This document shows positions 35,741 through 44,340 of a DNA stretch of 64,000 bases, piece by piece. The notes beneath the pieces are model-generated. The model worked only from the letters and a program-made list of their open reading frames with translations. It had not been told where the DNA came from and made no database searches. A program made the position numbers and the translations under genes. Origin of the DNA: Nevskiaceae bacterium. Lineage in GTDB: Bacteria > Pseudomonadota > Gammaproteobacteria > Steroidobacterales > Steroidobacteraceae. Each line of letters starts with the position of its first letter. Positions within the stretch are counted from its first letter, which is position 1. Location of the stretch: contig JACKOV010000005.1 of assembly GCA_024234075.1 (NCBI GenBank), positions 248,001 to 312,000 on the forward strand, read 5' to 3'.

Positions 35741-36273
35741 GGTTTGGCCGCACCCGGCTGCGGCATGCGATCATCTACGGAATGTCCGCGACGCGCGATG
35801 AGGATGGTGCGCTCGAAGCGGCAGACCTCGGTGCCGTGCTGGTTGCGGCCGATGGTGCGTACCGTGACGATGCCGGCCTGCGGGCGCGAGGCGGAGTCGC
35901 GCTTGGCGAGCACCTCGGATTCGGCGTAGAGCGTATCCCCAGCGAACACCGGCGCCGGCATCACGATCTCTTTCCAGCCGAGATTCGCGATCGCCTTCTG
36001 GCTGACATCGGTGACGCTCATGCCGACGAGCAGGGCGACGGTCAGCGGCGACGCCACGATGCAACGGCCGAACTCCGAGGCCTTGCCGTATTCCTCGTCG
36101 AAGTGCAGTGGATGGGTGTTCATCGTCAGCAGAGTGAACCAGATATTGTCGTTCTGGGTGATGGTGCGGCCGGGGCGGTGTTCGTAGACATCGCCGACCA
36201 CGAAATCTTCGTAATGACGGCCAAACGACTCACGGTAACGCTGCGTGCCTACGGGTACGGCGGTCTGGCTCAT
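35737..36273 (-). CDS. MaoC-family (R)-hydratase, itaconyl/mesaconyl-CoA hydratase-like
   Basis: A 178-residue hotdog-fold hydratase. TITQNDNIWFTLLTMNTHPLH carries the Asp and His of the MaoC active site, followed by FGRCIVASPLT and VFAGDTLYAES. The Asn-rich ITQND/MNTHPLH form is the one seen in itaconyl-CoA and mesaconyl-CoA hydratases, so water addition to a branched C5-type enoyl-CoA is plausible. It is the first gene of the minus-strand operon, divergent from the GntR regulator, whose start is 92 bases away. Confidence 0.85.
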   Translation of the reverse strand: MSQTAVPVGTQRYRESFGRHYEDFVVGDVYEHRPGRTITQNDNIWFTLLTMNTHPLHFDEEYGKASEFGRCIVASPLTVALLVGMSVTDVSQKAIANLGWKEIVMPAPVFAGDTLYAESEVLAKRDSASRPQAGIVTVRTIGRNQHGTEVCRFERTILIARRGHSVDDRMPQPGAAKP

Positions 36274-36365
36274 GCGGGCTCCGGGTGATCAGTGGTCAAA
36301 TGTACGGACAAATGCTAAGTTTCCCGTGACCGGGTGTCAACGCAACGGGGGGCATCCGTACCGCA
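36274..36365. promoter_or_regulatory. divergent control region with candidate GntR operator
   Basis: The 92-base gap between the MaoC operon and the GntR gene must hold both promoters. It contains AATGTACGGACAAA near 36299-36312, whose TGT and ACA half-sites are the core expected for GntR-family operators. Autoregulation and control of the MaoC operon are inferred from position. Confidence 0.4.
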
Positions 36366-37142
36366 ATGAAAAACGATCGCCTCGGACAAATGACACCGCG
36401 GCCGCGCTACCTTCAACTGGCCGAGGACCTGATCGGCGAGATCCGCGACGGACGCCTGAGCGTGGGCCAGACGCTGCCGGGCGAGTTCGAACTCTGCGAG
36501 TCCTACGGCGTCAGTCGGCATACGGTGCGCGAAGCGCTGCGCCGGCTCGAGGAGCTCGGACTGATCACACGCCAGCGCGGCGTTGGTACCGTGGTGACTG
36601 CCAGCGACTCGAGAGAGTCCTATGTCCAGAAAGTGCGCTCCCCCGCGCAGCTCATGCAATACCCGCCCGAGTCCCGCCTCATGGTGATCTCATCCGGCGA
36701 GGTCGTTGCCGATCGTGTCACCGCACGCCTGCTTGGCTGTACCAGCAGGACACGCTGGTATCGGATCCGTGCCATCCGCCAGCTCAGGCCCGGAGGCGCA
36801 GCGATCGCCTGGTCCGATATCTACGTGTTGCCGGAGTACGCCGATATCGTCGCGGCCGTCGGGCGCCAATCGACACCGATCTACGAGTTGCTCGAGCAGC
36901 GCTTCGACGAGCGCGTGGCGACAGTACAGGTCGACCTGTTCGCCGGCCTGATCACCGCGGATCGTGCCGAGCTTCTCGGCGTGGCGGCAGGCACGCCATC
37001 GCTGAGCGTCGTGCGACGCTATACGGGCCGCAACAAACGGGTATTCGAAGTTTCCGTATCGGAGCATCCTGCCGGTCGCTACACGTATTCTCTCGAGCTG
37101 CACCGCGGTTGGAGTTCCGGCGAGGGCTGGGCTGCAGGCTGA
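36366..37142 (+). CDS. GntR-family (HutC/UTRA) transcriptional regulator
   Basis: A 258-residue repressor-type regulator. A winged helix-turn-helix occupies about residues 13-80 (LPGEFELCESYGVSRHTVREALRRLEELGLI, then RGVGTVV). The UTRA ligand domain covers about residues 95-250 and ends with FEVSVSEHPAGRYTYSLEL, a HutC-subfamily feature. It probably senses a pathway acid or CoA ester and controls the divergent MaoC operon and its own downstream lyase gene. The lyase gene follows 23 bases later on the same strand. Confidence 0.92.
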   Translation: MKNDRLGQMTPRPRYLQLAEDLIGEIRDGRLSVGQTLPGEFELCESYGVSRHTVREALRRLEELGLITRQRGVGTVVTASDSRESYVQKVRSPAQLMQYPPESRLMVISSGEVVADRVTARLLGCTSRTRWYRIRAIRQLRPGGAAIAWSDIYVLPEYADIVAAVGRQSTPIYELLEQRFDERVATVQVDLFAGLITADRAELLGVAAGTPSLSVVRRYTGRNKRVFEVSVSEHPAGRYTYSLELHRGWSSGEGWAAG

Positions 37143-37165
37143 GCGGCGAGACATTGGAGAACAAC

Positions 37166-38104
37166 TTGGAACAGACCTTGGACCGTCGAGACGCGCCCTC
37201 CGGGCTACGCAGCTTCCTGTTCGCACCCGGCAACCATCCGCGCAAGGTCGAGAAGGTGTTCGGTGCCGGAGCCGACGTGGTGATCCTCGATCTCGAGGAC
37301 GCCGTCGCGGTTGCCGAGAAAGAGGCCACGCGCGCCGTCGTCGTTGCCGCAATGCGGTCGCCGCGCCAGTCGCTCGGCTACGTGCGCGTCAATTCGAGCG
37401 AATCGCGATGGTGCAGCGGCGACCTGGAAGCGGTCGTCGGTCCCTGGCTGGACGGCATCGTGCTGCCCAAGGCCGAGTCGGCCGAGCAGGTTCGTGAAAT
37501 CAGCGAACGTATCGCCGAATGCGAGCGACGTGCCGGCATGAGGCCTGGAACGCTCGATCTGATGCCGTTGGTGGAAACCGCACGCGGCGTCGAGTTCAGC
37601 GCGGCGATTGCCGGCGCCAGCCCGCGTGTCAGCCGCCTGGCTTTCGGTGGCGGTGATTACACGACGGATCTGGACCTCACCTGGACGCCCGAGGAGCACG
37701 AGCTCGCCTATGCACGCGCGAAGCTCACGCACGGCTCGCGTATTGCCGGCATCGAGCCGCCGGTGGATACGGTCGTGATCCAGATCAAGGATATCGAGCG
37801 CTTCCGGCAGTCGGCGCAGAACGGACGGCGGATGGGTTTCACCGGCAAGCTCTGCATTCATCCCGACCAGGTCATGCCCTGCAACGAGACCTTCACCCCG
37901 ACGCGTGCGGAGGTGGAACGCGCACGCGCGGTGATCCGCGCTTTCGAGCAGGCCGAAGCGCAGGGATCGGCTTCGATACAGGTCGATGGGCAGTTCATCG
38001 ATTACCCGATCGTTGCCAAGGCGCGGCGGGTGCTTGCACTGGTCGAGCGCGTCGAGGTGGGGCTGCCCGAGGGAGGGCTCGCGGACGGGATAAGCGAGAC
38101 GTGA
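37166..38104 (+). CDS. CitE/HpcH-family beta-hydroxyacyl-CoA lyase
   Basis: A 312-residue TIM-barrel lyase. RSFLFAPGNHPRKVEKVF, DLEDAVAVAEKE with the metal Asp/Glu, VLPKAES, LMPLVETARGV and GGDYTTDL are family motifs. Members include citramalyl-CoA and malyl-CoA lyases. With the MaoC hydratase, this suggests citramalyl-CoA-type cleavage. There is no in-frame ATG at the N-terminus; TTG at 37166 has GGAG six bases upstream, while a TTG at 37154 is an alternative. It is probably co-transcribed with the GntR gene. Confidence 0.85.
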   Translation: MEQTLDRRDAPSGLRSFLFAPGNHPRKVEKVFGAGADVVILDLEDAVAVAEKEATRAVVVAAMRSPRQSLGYVRVNSSESRWCSGDLEAVVGPWLDGIVLPKAESAEQVREISERIAECERRAGMRPGTLDLMPLVETARGVEFSAAIAGASPRVSRLAFGGGDYTTDLDLTWTPEEHELAYARAKLTHGSRIAGIEPPVDTVVIQIKDIERFRQSAQNGRRMGFTGKLCIHPDQVMPCNETFTPTRAEVERARAVIRAFEQAEAQGSASIQVDGQFIDYPIVAKARRVLALVERVEVGLPEGGLADGISET

Positions 38105-38179
38105 GGGCGACGAAAGAGGGCGGGGCCCTGAGGGGGAGCTTCGTCTGGAGGCCGCGTGTCGTGGCGCGCGGTTTGCGTT

Positions 38180-39148
38180 TCAGGTTGTCGGGCGGTTTGG
38201 GCGCGCCAGATCCAGCACCAGGATCCCGGCGACGATCAGTGCCACACCCAGGAGCTGCCAGCCCGTCATCCGCTCGCCGAGCAGCAGCCAGGCCAGCACG
38301 ATGGTGGTCGGCGGGCCCGCGGTCGAAACCAGCGCACTGCGCTGCGCACCGATGCGGCGCATGCCTTCGGCCTGCATCAGGGCAGGGAAGAACATCACGA
38401 AAACGCCGAGTACGGCGAGCCAGAACCAACCCTCGGGCGGGATGCCTGCCACGCCGCTCCAGCCATGACGGATGAACAGATGCAGGCCGAGCGCGACTGC
38501 AGCCGCGGTCATCGCGAACAGCGTGAATCGCGAGCTGCCGATTTCGCGCGTGTAGCGCGCGCCGATCATGAAATAGATTGCGTAGGTGACCGCCGAGGTG
38601 AGTACCAGCGCCACGCCTAGCAGGTCGGCGCGAAACTCCCGCTGATCAAGGCCGCCGACGGCCAGGAAGATGCCGACATAGGTCAGTGCCACGGCCGCCA
38701 GCACCGGCGGCTGCGGCCACTGCCGCTTCTGCACCGATACGAACAGCACGACGATCGCCGGATAGCTGAACATCAGCACCCGCTCGATGCTCGCATCGAT
38801 CAGGGTCAGGGCCTGGAAGTCGAGCAGGGCGCCGATGTAATAGCAGATGAAGCCGGCCAGGGCTGCGGCAGCCACGGCGCGGCTACGAGTGGTACGCACG
38901 ATCGTGGCCCCTTCGCGTGCCGCAGCGAACGCCCAGAAGAACGGCATCGCGATCAAGGCGCGGATCGCCGTCAGTGCTTCGAAGCCGATGCCCGCCGCAT
39001 ACAGCCGCTTGGCGACGATGCCCTTCGAGGCAAAGAGCATGGCCCCGCCGGCCACCAGCAGGGCGCCGACCAGCAGGTAGGCCCGCGACGGCGGAGCGGA
39101 GGGGTCGTCGTCCAAGAGCGGATCCGGGTTGAAGCGGCAGACGGCCAC
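38180..39148 (-). CDS. EamA/DMT-superfamily permease
   Basis: An inner-membrane protein of about 300-320 residues with ten predicted transmembrane segments arranged as two EamA repeats. The first begins at AYLLVGALLVAGGAMLF, and the second ends at WQLLGVALIVAGILVLDL. The substrate is unknown; members export amino acids or metabolites. The start is uncertain: no ATG precedes the first helix without running into the divergent CoA-transferase gene. I give a GTG at 39148, with a TTG at 39115 equally possible. Confidence 0.8.
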   Translation of the reverse strand: MAVCRFNPDPLLDDDPSAPPSRAYLLVGALLVAGGAMLFASKGIVAKRLYAAGIGFEALTAIRALIAMPFFWAFAAAREGATIVRTTRSRAVAAAALAGFICYYIGALLDFQALTLIDASIERVLMFSYPAIVVLFVSVQKRQWPQPPVLAAVALTYVGIFLAVGGLDQREFRADLLGVALVLTSAVTYAIYFMIGARYTREIGSSRFTLFAMTAAAVALGLHLFIRHGWSGVAGIPPEGWFWLAVLGVFVMFFPALMQAEGMRRIGAQRSALVSTAGPPTTIVLAWLLLGERMTGWQLLGVALIVAGILVLDLARPNRPTT

Positions 39149-39281
39149 GGGCGGGCCCGCCGACCGGACATCGTGGCAGATGGCCGCACCGTGCCGGCGA
39201 CGGCGGAATCCGCTTGCCACCCTACGGAGTCCGCGGCTACTTTGCCAGACCGACGACAGTTTGGAAACGGGGAGTCCGCAG

Positions 39282-40511
39282 ATGCCAGGTCCGTTGCATG
39301 GAGTGAAGATCATCGAAATGACGAGCGTCGTGCTCGGTCCCTGGGCCAGCCAGATGCTTGCGGACATGGGTGCAGAAGTGATCAAGATCGAGCAGCCGCG
39401 CGGCGACAGCAACCGCACGCTCGGCGCCAGCCGCAATCCCGGCATGGCTGCGCTCTATCTCACCTGCAATCGCAACAAGCGCAGCCTGGTGCTCGACCTG
39501 CGCAAGCCCGGCGCACGCGATGCGCTGCTGGCGCTGGTCAAGGATGCGGACGTGTTCTTCCACAACAACCGTCCGCAGGTGATGACCAAGCTCGGTCTCG
39601 ATTACGCCGACCTGAAGAAGGTCAATCCGAAGATCATCTACTGCGGTGCCTACGGCTATTCGAAGCACGGCCCCTACGGTGCGCTCGGAGCGCTCGACGA
39701 CTCGATCCAGGCCGTCAGCGGCATCGCGATGCTGAACAAGCTGCTGCTCGGCGAGCCGCGTTATCTGCCGACCATCGTGGCCGACAAGACCACGGCGATC
39801 ACCGTCGTCTACGGGATACTCGCAGCGCTGTTCAGCCGCGAGCGCACCGGCGAGGGCCAGGAACTCGAAGTGCCGATGTTCGAGACCATGGTCAACTTCG
39901 TGATGGCCGAGCATCTCTGGGGCATGACTTTCGAGCCGCCCATGGGTGCGCCGGGCTATGTCCGCCTGATGAGCCATCATCGCAAGCCCTATCGGACGCT
40001 GGACGGCTATATCGCCATCCTCCCGTACCTCGATGCGCACTGGGAGAAGTTCTGCAAGCTGACGGGCCGCCTGGACCTGCTCGAGGATGTGCGCTTCCGC
40101 ACGCTCGCCGATCGGGTGCGCAACATCGACGACACCTACTCGATCACCGGCGAGATCATGGCTACGCGCACGACCAAGGAATGGCTGGCATTGTTCGACA
40201 AGTCGGGCGTGCCGACGATCGTCGTCAATTCGCTCGAGGACCTCGTGGTCGACCCCCACCTGCAGGCCACCGGCTTCTGGCAGACGGTGGAGCATCCCAC
40301 CGAGGGCACGCTGCGCTTGCCCAAGTTCCCGGTGAACTTCGGCTCGACGCCGGCTTCGATCCGTCGTCATGCGCCGCGGCTCGGCGAACACACCGAGGAA
40401 GTGCTGCGCGAGGCAGGCCTGAGTGACGAAGAGATCGCGCGGCTGACGGCAAACGGCGCGGCGATGACCGCCGAGCAGGCCTCTGCGACGGTGGCGAAGG
40501 GCGGCGACTGA
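39282..40511 (+). CDS. CaiB/BaiF family CoA-transferase
   Basis: A 409-residue class III CoA-transferase: VKIIEMTSVVLGPWASQMLADMGAEVIKIE, NKRSLVLDL, AYGYSKHGPYGALGALDD, and the probable catalytic Asp in IVADKTTAITVVYG. GGGGAG precedes the ATG. This is the third CoA-transferase within 8 kb, on the opposite strand from the other two and next to an amidohydrolase-fold gene, which suggests a second substrate or branch of the same catabolic route. The frame is open upstream without a ribosome site. Confidence 0.88.
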   Translation: MPGPLHGVKIIEMTSVVLGPWASQMLADMGAEVIKIEQPRGDSNRTLGASRNPGMAALYLTCNRNKRSLVLDLRKPGARDALLALVKDADVFFHNNRPQVMTKLGLDYADLKKVNPKIIYCGAYGYSKHGPYGALGALDDSIQAVSGIAMLNKLLLGEPRYLPTIVADKTTAITVVYGILAALFSRERTGEGQELEVPMFETMVNFVMAEHLWGMTFEPPMGAPGYVRLMSHHRKPYRTLDGYIAILPYLDAHWEKFCKLTGRLDLLEDVRFRTLADRVRNIDDTYSITGEIMATRTTKEWLALFDKSGVPTIVVNSLEDLVVDPHLQATGFWQTVEHPTEGTLRLPKFPVNFGSTPASIRRHAPRLGEHTEEVLREAGLSDEEIARLTANGAAMTAEQASATVAKGGD

Positions 40512-40565
40512 GCCGGTGGCTCATTTGCGCGGCGGGGGCGGTGTCAGGCCCCCGCCCGCCGCGCA
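40509..40565. terminator. candidate bidirectional terminator between convergent genes
   Basis: Two hairpins lie in the gap between the convergent CoA-transferase and amidohydrolase genes. TGAGCC/GGCTCA (40509-40523) is followed by TTT. A larger GC stem, GCGGCGGGGGC with GCCCCCGCCCGCCGC, lies at about 40530-40563. There are no long T tracts, so the call is tentative. Confidence 0.4.
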
Positions 40566-40587
40566 GGTCTCGTGCCGCCCGGCCGTC

Positions 40588-41463
40588 TCAGGGCTTGATG
40601 CCGTAGACCTTCAGCGCGTTGTCGCGCAGGAACTTGCGCAGCGGCGCCTCGCGCAGCTTCAACCCCAACACCTCGTCCATTGTGCGGCGGAAGCCGAGCA
40701 CCGGGAAGTCGGTGCCGAACAGCACCTTGTCCTGGCCGTAGGAGTCGATGTACTTCACGAAGGATCCCGGCCAGTACTTCGGGCTGTGGGCATCGGAGCC
40801 GATGTAGACGTTCTCGTGCTTCCAGGCCATCGCGATCATCTCGTCGGTCCACGGGATGCCGACATGGATGCCGATCAGCTTCAGTTCGGGGAAGTCGCAG
40901 GCGATGCCGTCGAGCAGGATCGGCCGGCCGACGCTGCGCATCGGCGCTTCCTTCGAATAGACCATCGATTGTCCGACCTGCATCTGGATCGGCACGCCCA
41001 GCTCGCAGCATTTGGCGTAGAACGGATAGTATTTGGCGTGATCGGGCGGCAGGTCGTACCAGTGCGGGTAGACATGGGCACCGATGAAACCCATGTTGCG
41101 CACCGCGTCCTCGAGTGCGCGTACTCCGTTCATGCCCTCGAAAGGATCGATGCCGGCCATGCCGTAGAACCGGCCCGGGTATTTCTCGACCGCGCGAGCC
41201 ACGATCTCGTAGGGAAGATGAAAGCTGCCAGGCAGGCCTTTGCGGCCGACTTTGGGGGCGAACAGGAACGCCCGCTCGATGCCGGCCGAATCCATCTGCT
41301 CGATGTGCTGCTCGAGGGTCACACCCTTCATGTCCGTCTTGGACTTCATCTTGCCGGCGAAGAATTGCTCCTGCCAGCCGGGTCTGCAGGACAGGGCCTC
41401 CTGGGTCCAGATGCCGGAAACGATGTCGATCGCGGGAACGGGGGGCATGGCGGGGGCGGTCAC
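40588..41463 (-). CDS. amidohydrolase-2-family protein with altered metal site
   Basis: A 291-residue TIM-barrel protein of the amidohydrolase-2 (ACMSD-like) group, with GFIGAHVYPHWYDLPP, LIGIHVGIPW and FGTDFPVLG near the end. The usual N-terminal HxH after the first strand is replaced by DIVSG, so part of the metal site is missing. It could still be a lyase, decarboxylase or hydrolase acting on small carboxylates. It is divergent from the TonB-dependent receptor gene, with a 236-base gap holding a palindrome, and is probably part of the same catabolic set. Confidence 0.82.
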   Translation of the reverse strand: MTAPAMPPVPAIDIVSGIWTQEALSCRPGWQEQFFAGKMKSKTDMKGVTLEQHIEQMDSAGIERAFLFAPKVGRKGLPGSFHLPYEIVARAVEKYPGRFYGMAGIDPFEGMNGVRALEDAVRNMGFIGAHVYPHWYDLPPDHAKYYPFYAKCCELGVPIQMQVGQSMVYSKEAPMRSVGRPILLDGIACDFPELKLIGIHVGIPWTDEMIAMAWKHENVYIGSDAHSPKYWPGSFVKYIDSYGQDKVLFGTDFPVLGFRRTMDEVLGLKLREAPLRKFLRDNALKVYGIKP

Positions 41464-41549
41464 GTCGGACTCCTGGTCGGTAACGGGCGTTGAGGATGAT
41501 GCCCAAACCGGATGCAGAACGCTTCGGTACGATGCAGGTCTGCCCGGAG

Positions 41550-41581
41550 ATTGTCCGGCCTCAATGTTGCATTAATACAAC
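41550..41581 (+). promoter_or_regulatory. inverted repeat and weak promoter upstream of the TonB-dependent receptor
   Basis: TGTTGCATTAATACAACA at 41564-41581 is an 18-base palindrome with one mismatched pair, a good candidate operator. A weak promoter could use TTGTCC (41550) and TAATAC (41572) with 16 bases between, so a bound repressor would cover the -10. Confidence 0.4.
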
Positions 41582-41699
41582 AATTCGGACTGTATGGGTG
41601 GTTATGGGTTGCGTATCAGCCACTCGTGTTAGGATCTTGCAGCCTGTGGGCCGCCCGATTGGGGGCCTCTCACCACCAAAGCTATCTGGGGAAGCATCG

Positions 41700-44261
41700 A
41701 TGCACAGTATGCGGGCAAGCAAGGTCTCGCGGTTCGTCAGCCTGACTCTGGCTGCTGCCGCCGCCTCGGTCTCGGGTCAGATCGCACTCGCGCAGCAAGC
41801 CGACACTTCGGCCGGGGTTCTCGAGGAAATCGTCGTCACGACCGCACGTCAGCGCGCGGAGAACCTGCAGGACGTGCCGGCATCGATTACGGCCATCACC
41901 TCCAGCACGCTCGAAGCGGCGGCGGTCGATCGCGCCGGCGACTTCATCCGCCTGACGCCGGGCGTTTCGATGGTGCAGGCTGCCGAAGTCGGCGATGCAC
42001 AGGTCAACATCCGCGGCATCAACGGTGCGCGCGATGCCGAGAACAGTTTCGCGCTGATCGTCGACGGCGTGCTGCAGACCAACCCGGCCGCGTTCAATCG
42101 CGAGTACGCCGACCTGCAGCAGATCGAGATCGTCAAAGGCCCGCAGGGCGCGATCTACGGTCGCAATGCCGCGGCCGGTGCGATCATCGTCACGACCACC
42201 AAGCCGGGCAGTGCATTCGCCGGCGACGCCAAGCTCGGCTATGGCGAAGACAACACCCAGACGGGGTCGCTGGTGCTCTCCGGGCCGCTGTCCGATCGCG
42301 CGGGCTGGAAGCTCAGCGGCGATTACCGCAAGACCGACGGCTTCTTCAAGAACGTCTATTCGGGCCTGAAGAACGTCGACGACTACGAAGGCTGGAACGT
42401 CAATGCGCGGGTGCTGTTCGAGCCGACCGACGCCTCGACGCTCGATTTCAAGGCGCATTACGGCAAGGTCGAGGCGGCGTCGATTTCGTTCAATGCCAAC
42501 TTCCTCGCAGCCACGCTCGCCGGGATCCTCGGCATTCCGGAGCTCAACGAGAACGTCAACCAGCACAAGTTCGATTTCGTCAACAACATCGACCCGTACA
42601 ACAACCAGGAAGCGCTCGACGTCTCCCTGAAGTGGGATCAGGACCTGTCGTTCGGCAAGCTGACGGCCTGGACGCTGTACAGCGACATCAAGAACGATCT
42701 CGGTTCCGACGGCACCAGCGCCACTTACGGCTTTTTCTGGGGCGAGCCTGCCTGCATCAATTCGCTGGTCACGCCGCCGCCCGGTGGTGTCGCGGGGTTC
42801 ACCGCGCCGGCGCCGCAGTTCTACGGTCCGACGCCCGCAGCTTCGGTGCTGGGCCCGTATACCGCCACGTCCTGCGACGGCACGCAGTATCAGGTCCGCA
42901 ACCAGAAGGACATCAGCTTCGAGCTGCGCCTTGCCTCCTCGGGTGACGAGCGGCTGCGCTGGCTGGTCGGTGCGTACTACCTCAACATCGATCGTGAAGT
43001 GGGCATCTCGACCGGCGTCGAGGATGCCGGCCGCGTGATTCCGTCGCTGTACATTCCGCAAGGTCAGGCGAATGCCACCGAGCAGCTGGTCTGGGACAAC
43101 TTCAAGAGCGACGTCTACGCGGGTTTCACCAATTTCGCCTACGACGTCACCGACCAGGTCGAAGCGGCGCTGGCGCTGCGTTACGACGTCGAGAAGCGCA
43201 AGGTCAAGAACCTCGTGCCGACGGCGGCGCGCACTACCTACTTCGACTACAATCCGTTCGACGGTGTGTTCACCGGCAATGCGCCGCTGAATCCGGCGCT
43301 GAACCCGGCGATCAATCCCTCCGGCGTGATCCCCGATCGCGAGCGCGAGTTCAAGCAGTTCCAGCCGAAGGTGTCGCTGACCTGGGAGCCGTCGACGGCG
43401 TGGACCTGGTACGTGAACTGGGGCGTCGGATTCAAGAGCGGTGGCTTCAACAACAGCGGTTCGGCGGCCACGGTCGACCTGTTCATCAACTGCTTCACCG
43501 GCGTCGGTCCGGCGGGCCAGCCGAACAGCTGCACGCCGGCGAACCCAGTGCCGACCTATCGCTCGGTGCTGGTGCGCGACGACTACGACAAGGAGAAGTC
43601 CAGCGCAGCGGAGCTCGGCTTCAAGGCCAATCTGCTGGACCGTCGCCTGTCGCTCGAAACCTCGCTGTTCCATACCTCGGTCGACGACATGCAGTTCTTC
43701 GAGTTCATGGTCGGCCAGTTCGGTCTGCTGCGCGTCGTCAACAATATCGATGAGGTGACGCTGAAGGGTCTCGAGATTTCTGCCAACTACCGAGTGACCG
43801 ACGATCTGCGACTGGTCGCGGGCTACAGTCGGGTGATGAGCGAGATCAAGGCCAATGGCTCGCGACCGGCTTCAGTCGGCAACGAGTCGCCCTACACGCC
43901 GGACTACACCGCGACGATCGGCGCGGAGTTCGACGTGCCGGTGGGCGAGTCCTGGCGGATGCAGGCGAGTGCCTACTACAATCTGGTGGGTCCGACCTGG
44001 TTCCACGTGATCCAGGCACAGGACAACAACACGGTCGCCTTCCTGCCGGGCAACTACTCCAATGCGGAGCGCCAGAAGTTCGGCACGGTCGATGCCCGTT
44101 TCGGTGTGGCTTCGGATCATTGGTCGGTGGCGCTGGTCGGCAAGAACGTCACCAACGAGCGCTACCTGCAGGAAGTGATTCCCGCGCCGGAGTTCGGTGG
44201 TGCGTTCATCCACCCGGGTGCGGAGCGCCGCGTTTCGGTCGAAGTCGGCTACAAGTTCTAG
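41700..44261 (+). CDS. TonB-dependent outer-membrane receptor
   Basis: An 853-residue receptor. A signal peptide ends at about residue 30 (ALAQQ). A TonB-box-like EEIVVTTARQRAENLQDVP follows near residue 40. The plug domain runs to about 170 (VNIRGINGARDAENS, EIVKGPQGAIYGRNAAAGAI). A 22-strand-type barrel ends in VSVEVGYKF. It imports a large or scarce substrate using the proton force. Neighbouring catabolic genes suggest a carbon source such as a terpenoid, steroid or aromatic acid rather than iron, but this is inferred. The frame is open upstream; the ATG starts the signal peptide. Confidence 0.92.
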   Translation: MHSMRASKVSRFVSLTLAAAAASVSGQIALAQQADTSAGVLEEIVVTTARQRAENLQDVPASITAITSSTLEAAAVDRAGDFIRLTPGVSMVQAAEVGDAQVNIRGINGARDAENSFALIVDGVLQTNPAAFNREYADLQQIEIVKGPQGAIYGRNAAAGAIIVTTTKPGSAFAGDAKLGYGEDNTQTGSLVLSGPLSDRAGWKLSGDYRKTDGFFKNVYSGLKNVDDYEGWNVNARVLFEPTDASTLDFKAHYGKVEAASISFNANFLAATLAGILGIPELNENVNQHKFDFVNNIDPYNNQEALDVSLKWDQDLSFGKLTAWTLYSDIKNDLGSDGTSATYGFFWGEPACINSLVTPPPGGVAGFTAPAPQFYGPTPAASVLGPYTATSCDGTQYQVRNQKDISFELRLASSGDERLRWLVGAYYLNIDREVGISTGVEDAGRVIPSLYIPQGQANATEQLVWDNFKSDVYAGFTNFAYDVTDQVEAALALRYDVEKRKVKNLVPTAARTTYFDYNPFDGVFTGNAPLNPALNPAINPSGVIPDREREFKQFQPKVSLTWEPSTAWTWYVNWGVGFKSGGFNNSGSAATVDLFINCFTGVGPAGQPNSCTPANPVPTYRSVLVRDDYDKEKSSAAELGFKANLLDRRLSLETSLFHTSVDDMQFFEFMVGQFGLLRVVNNIDEVTLKGLEISANYRVTDDLRLVAGYSRVMSEIKANGSRPASVGNESPYTPDYTATIGAEFDVPVGESWRMQASAYYNLVGPTWFHVIQAQDNNTVAFLPGNYSNAERQKFGTVDARFGVASDHWSVALVGKNVTNERYLQEVIPAPEFGGAFIHPGAERRVSVEVGYKF

Positions 44262-44287
44262 TGGTGGCCTGATCTGAAGGATCAGAG

Positions 44288-44324
44288 CGGGAAGCGCCGG
44301 CCTCGTGCCGGCGTTTCCCGTTTT
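44288..44324 (+). terminator. intrinsic terminator after the TonB-dependent receptor gene
   Basis: A 14-base-pair stem with one G-T pair (CGGGAAGCGCCGGC with GCCGGCGTTTCCCG) closes a CTCGT loop and is followed by TTTT. It lies 27 bases after the receptor stop and 17 bases before the next ATG, so it separates the two plus-strand genes. Confidence 0.75.
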
Positions 44325-44340
44325 GGAGGTACCGCCCCCG

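Noticed and set aside
41464..41699. Possible second GEMM riboswitch or other aptamer upstream of the TonB receptor
   Set aside because: No GCAAAC or GACGCAAAGC cores, no B12-box or TPP motifs; only the palindrome stands out.
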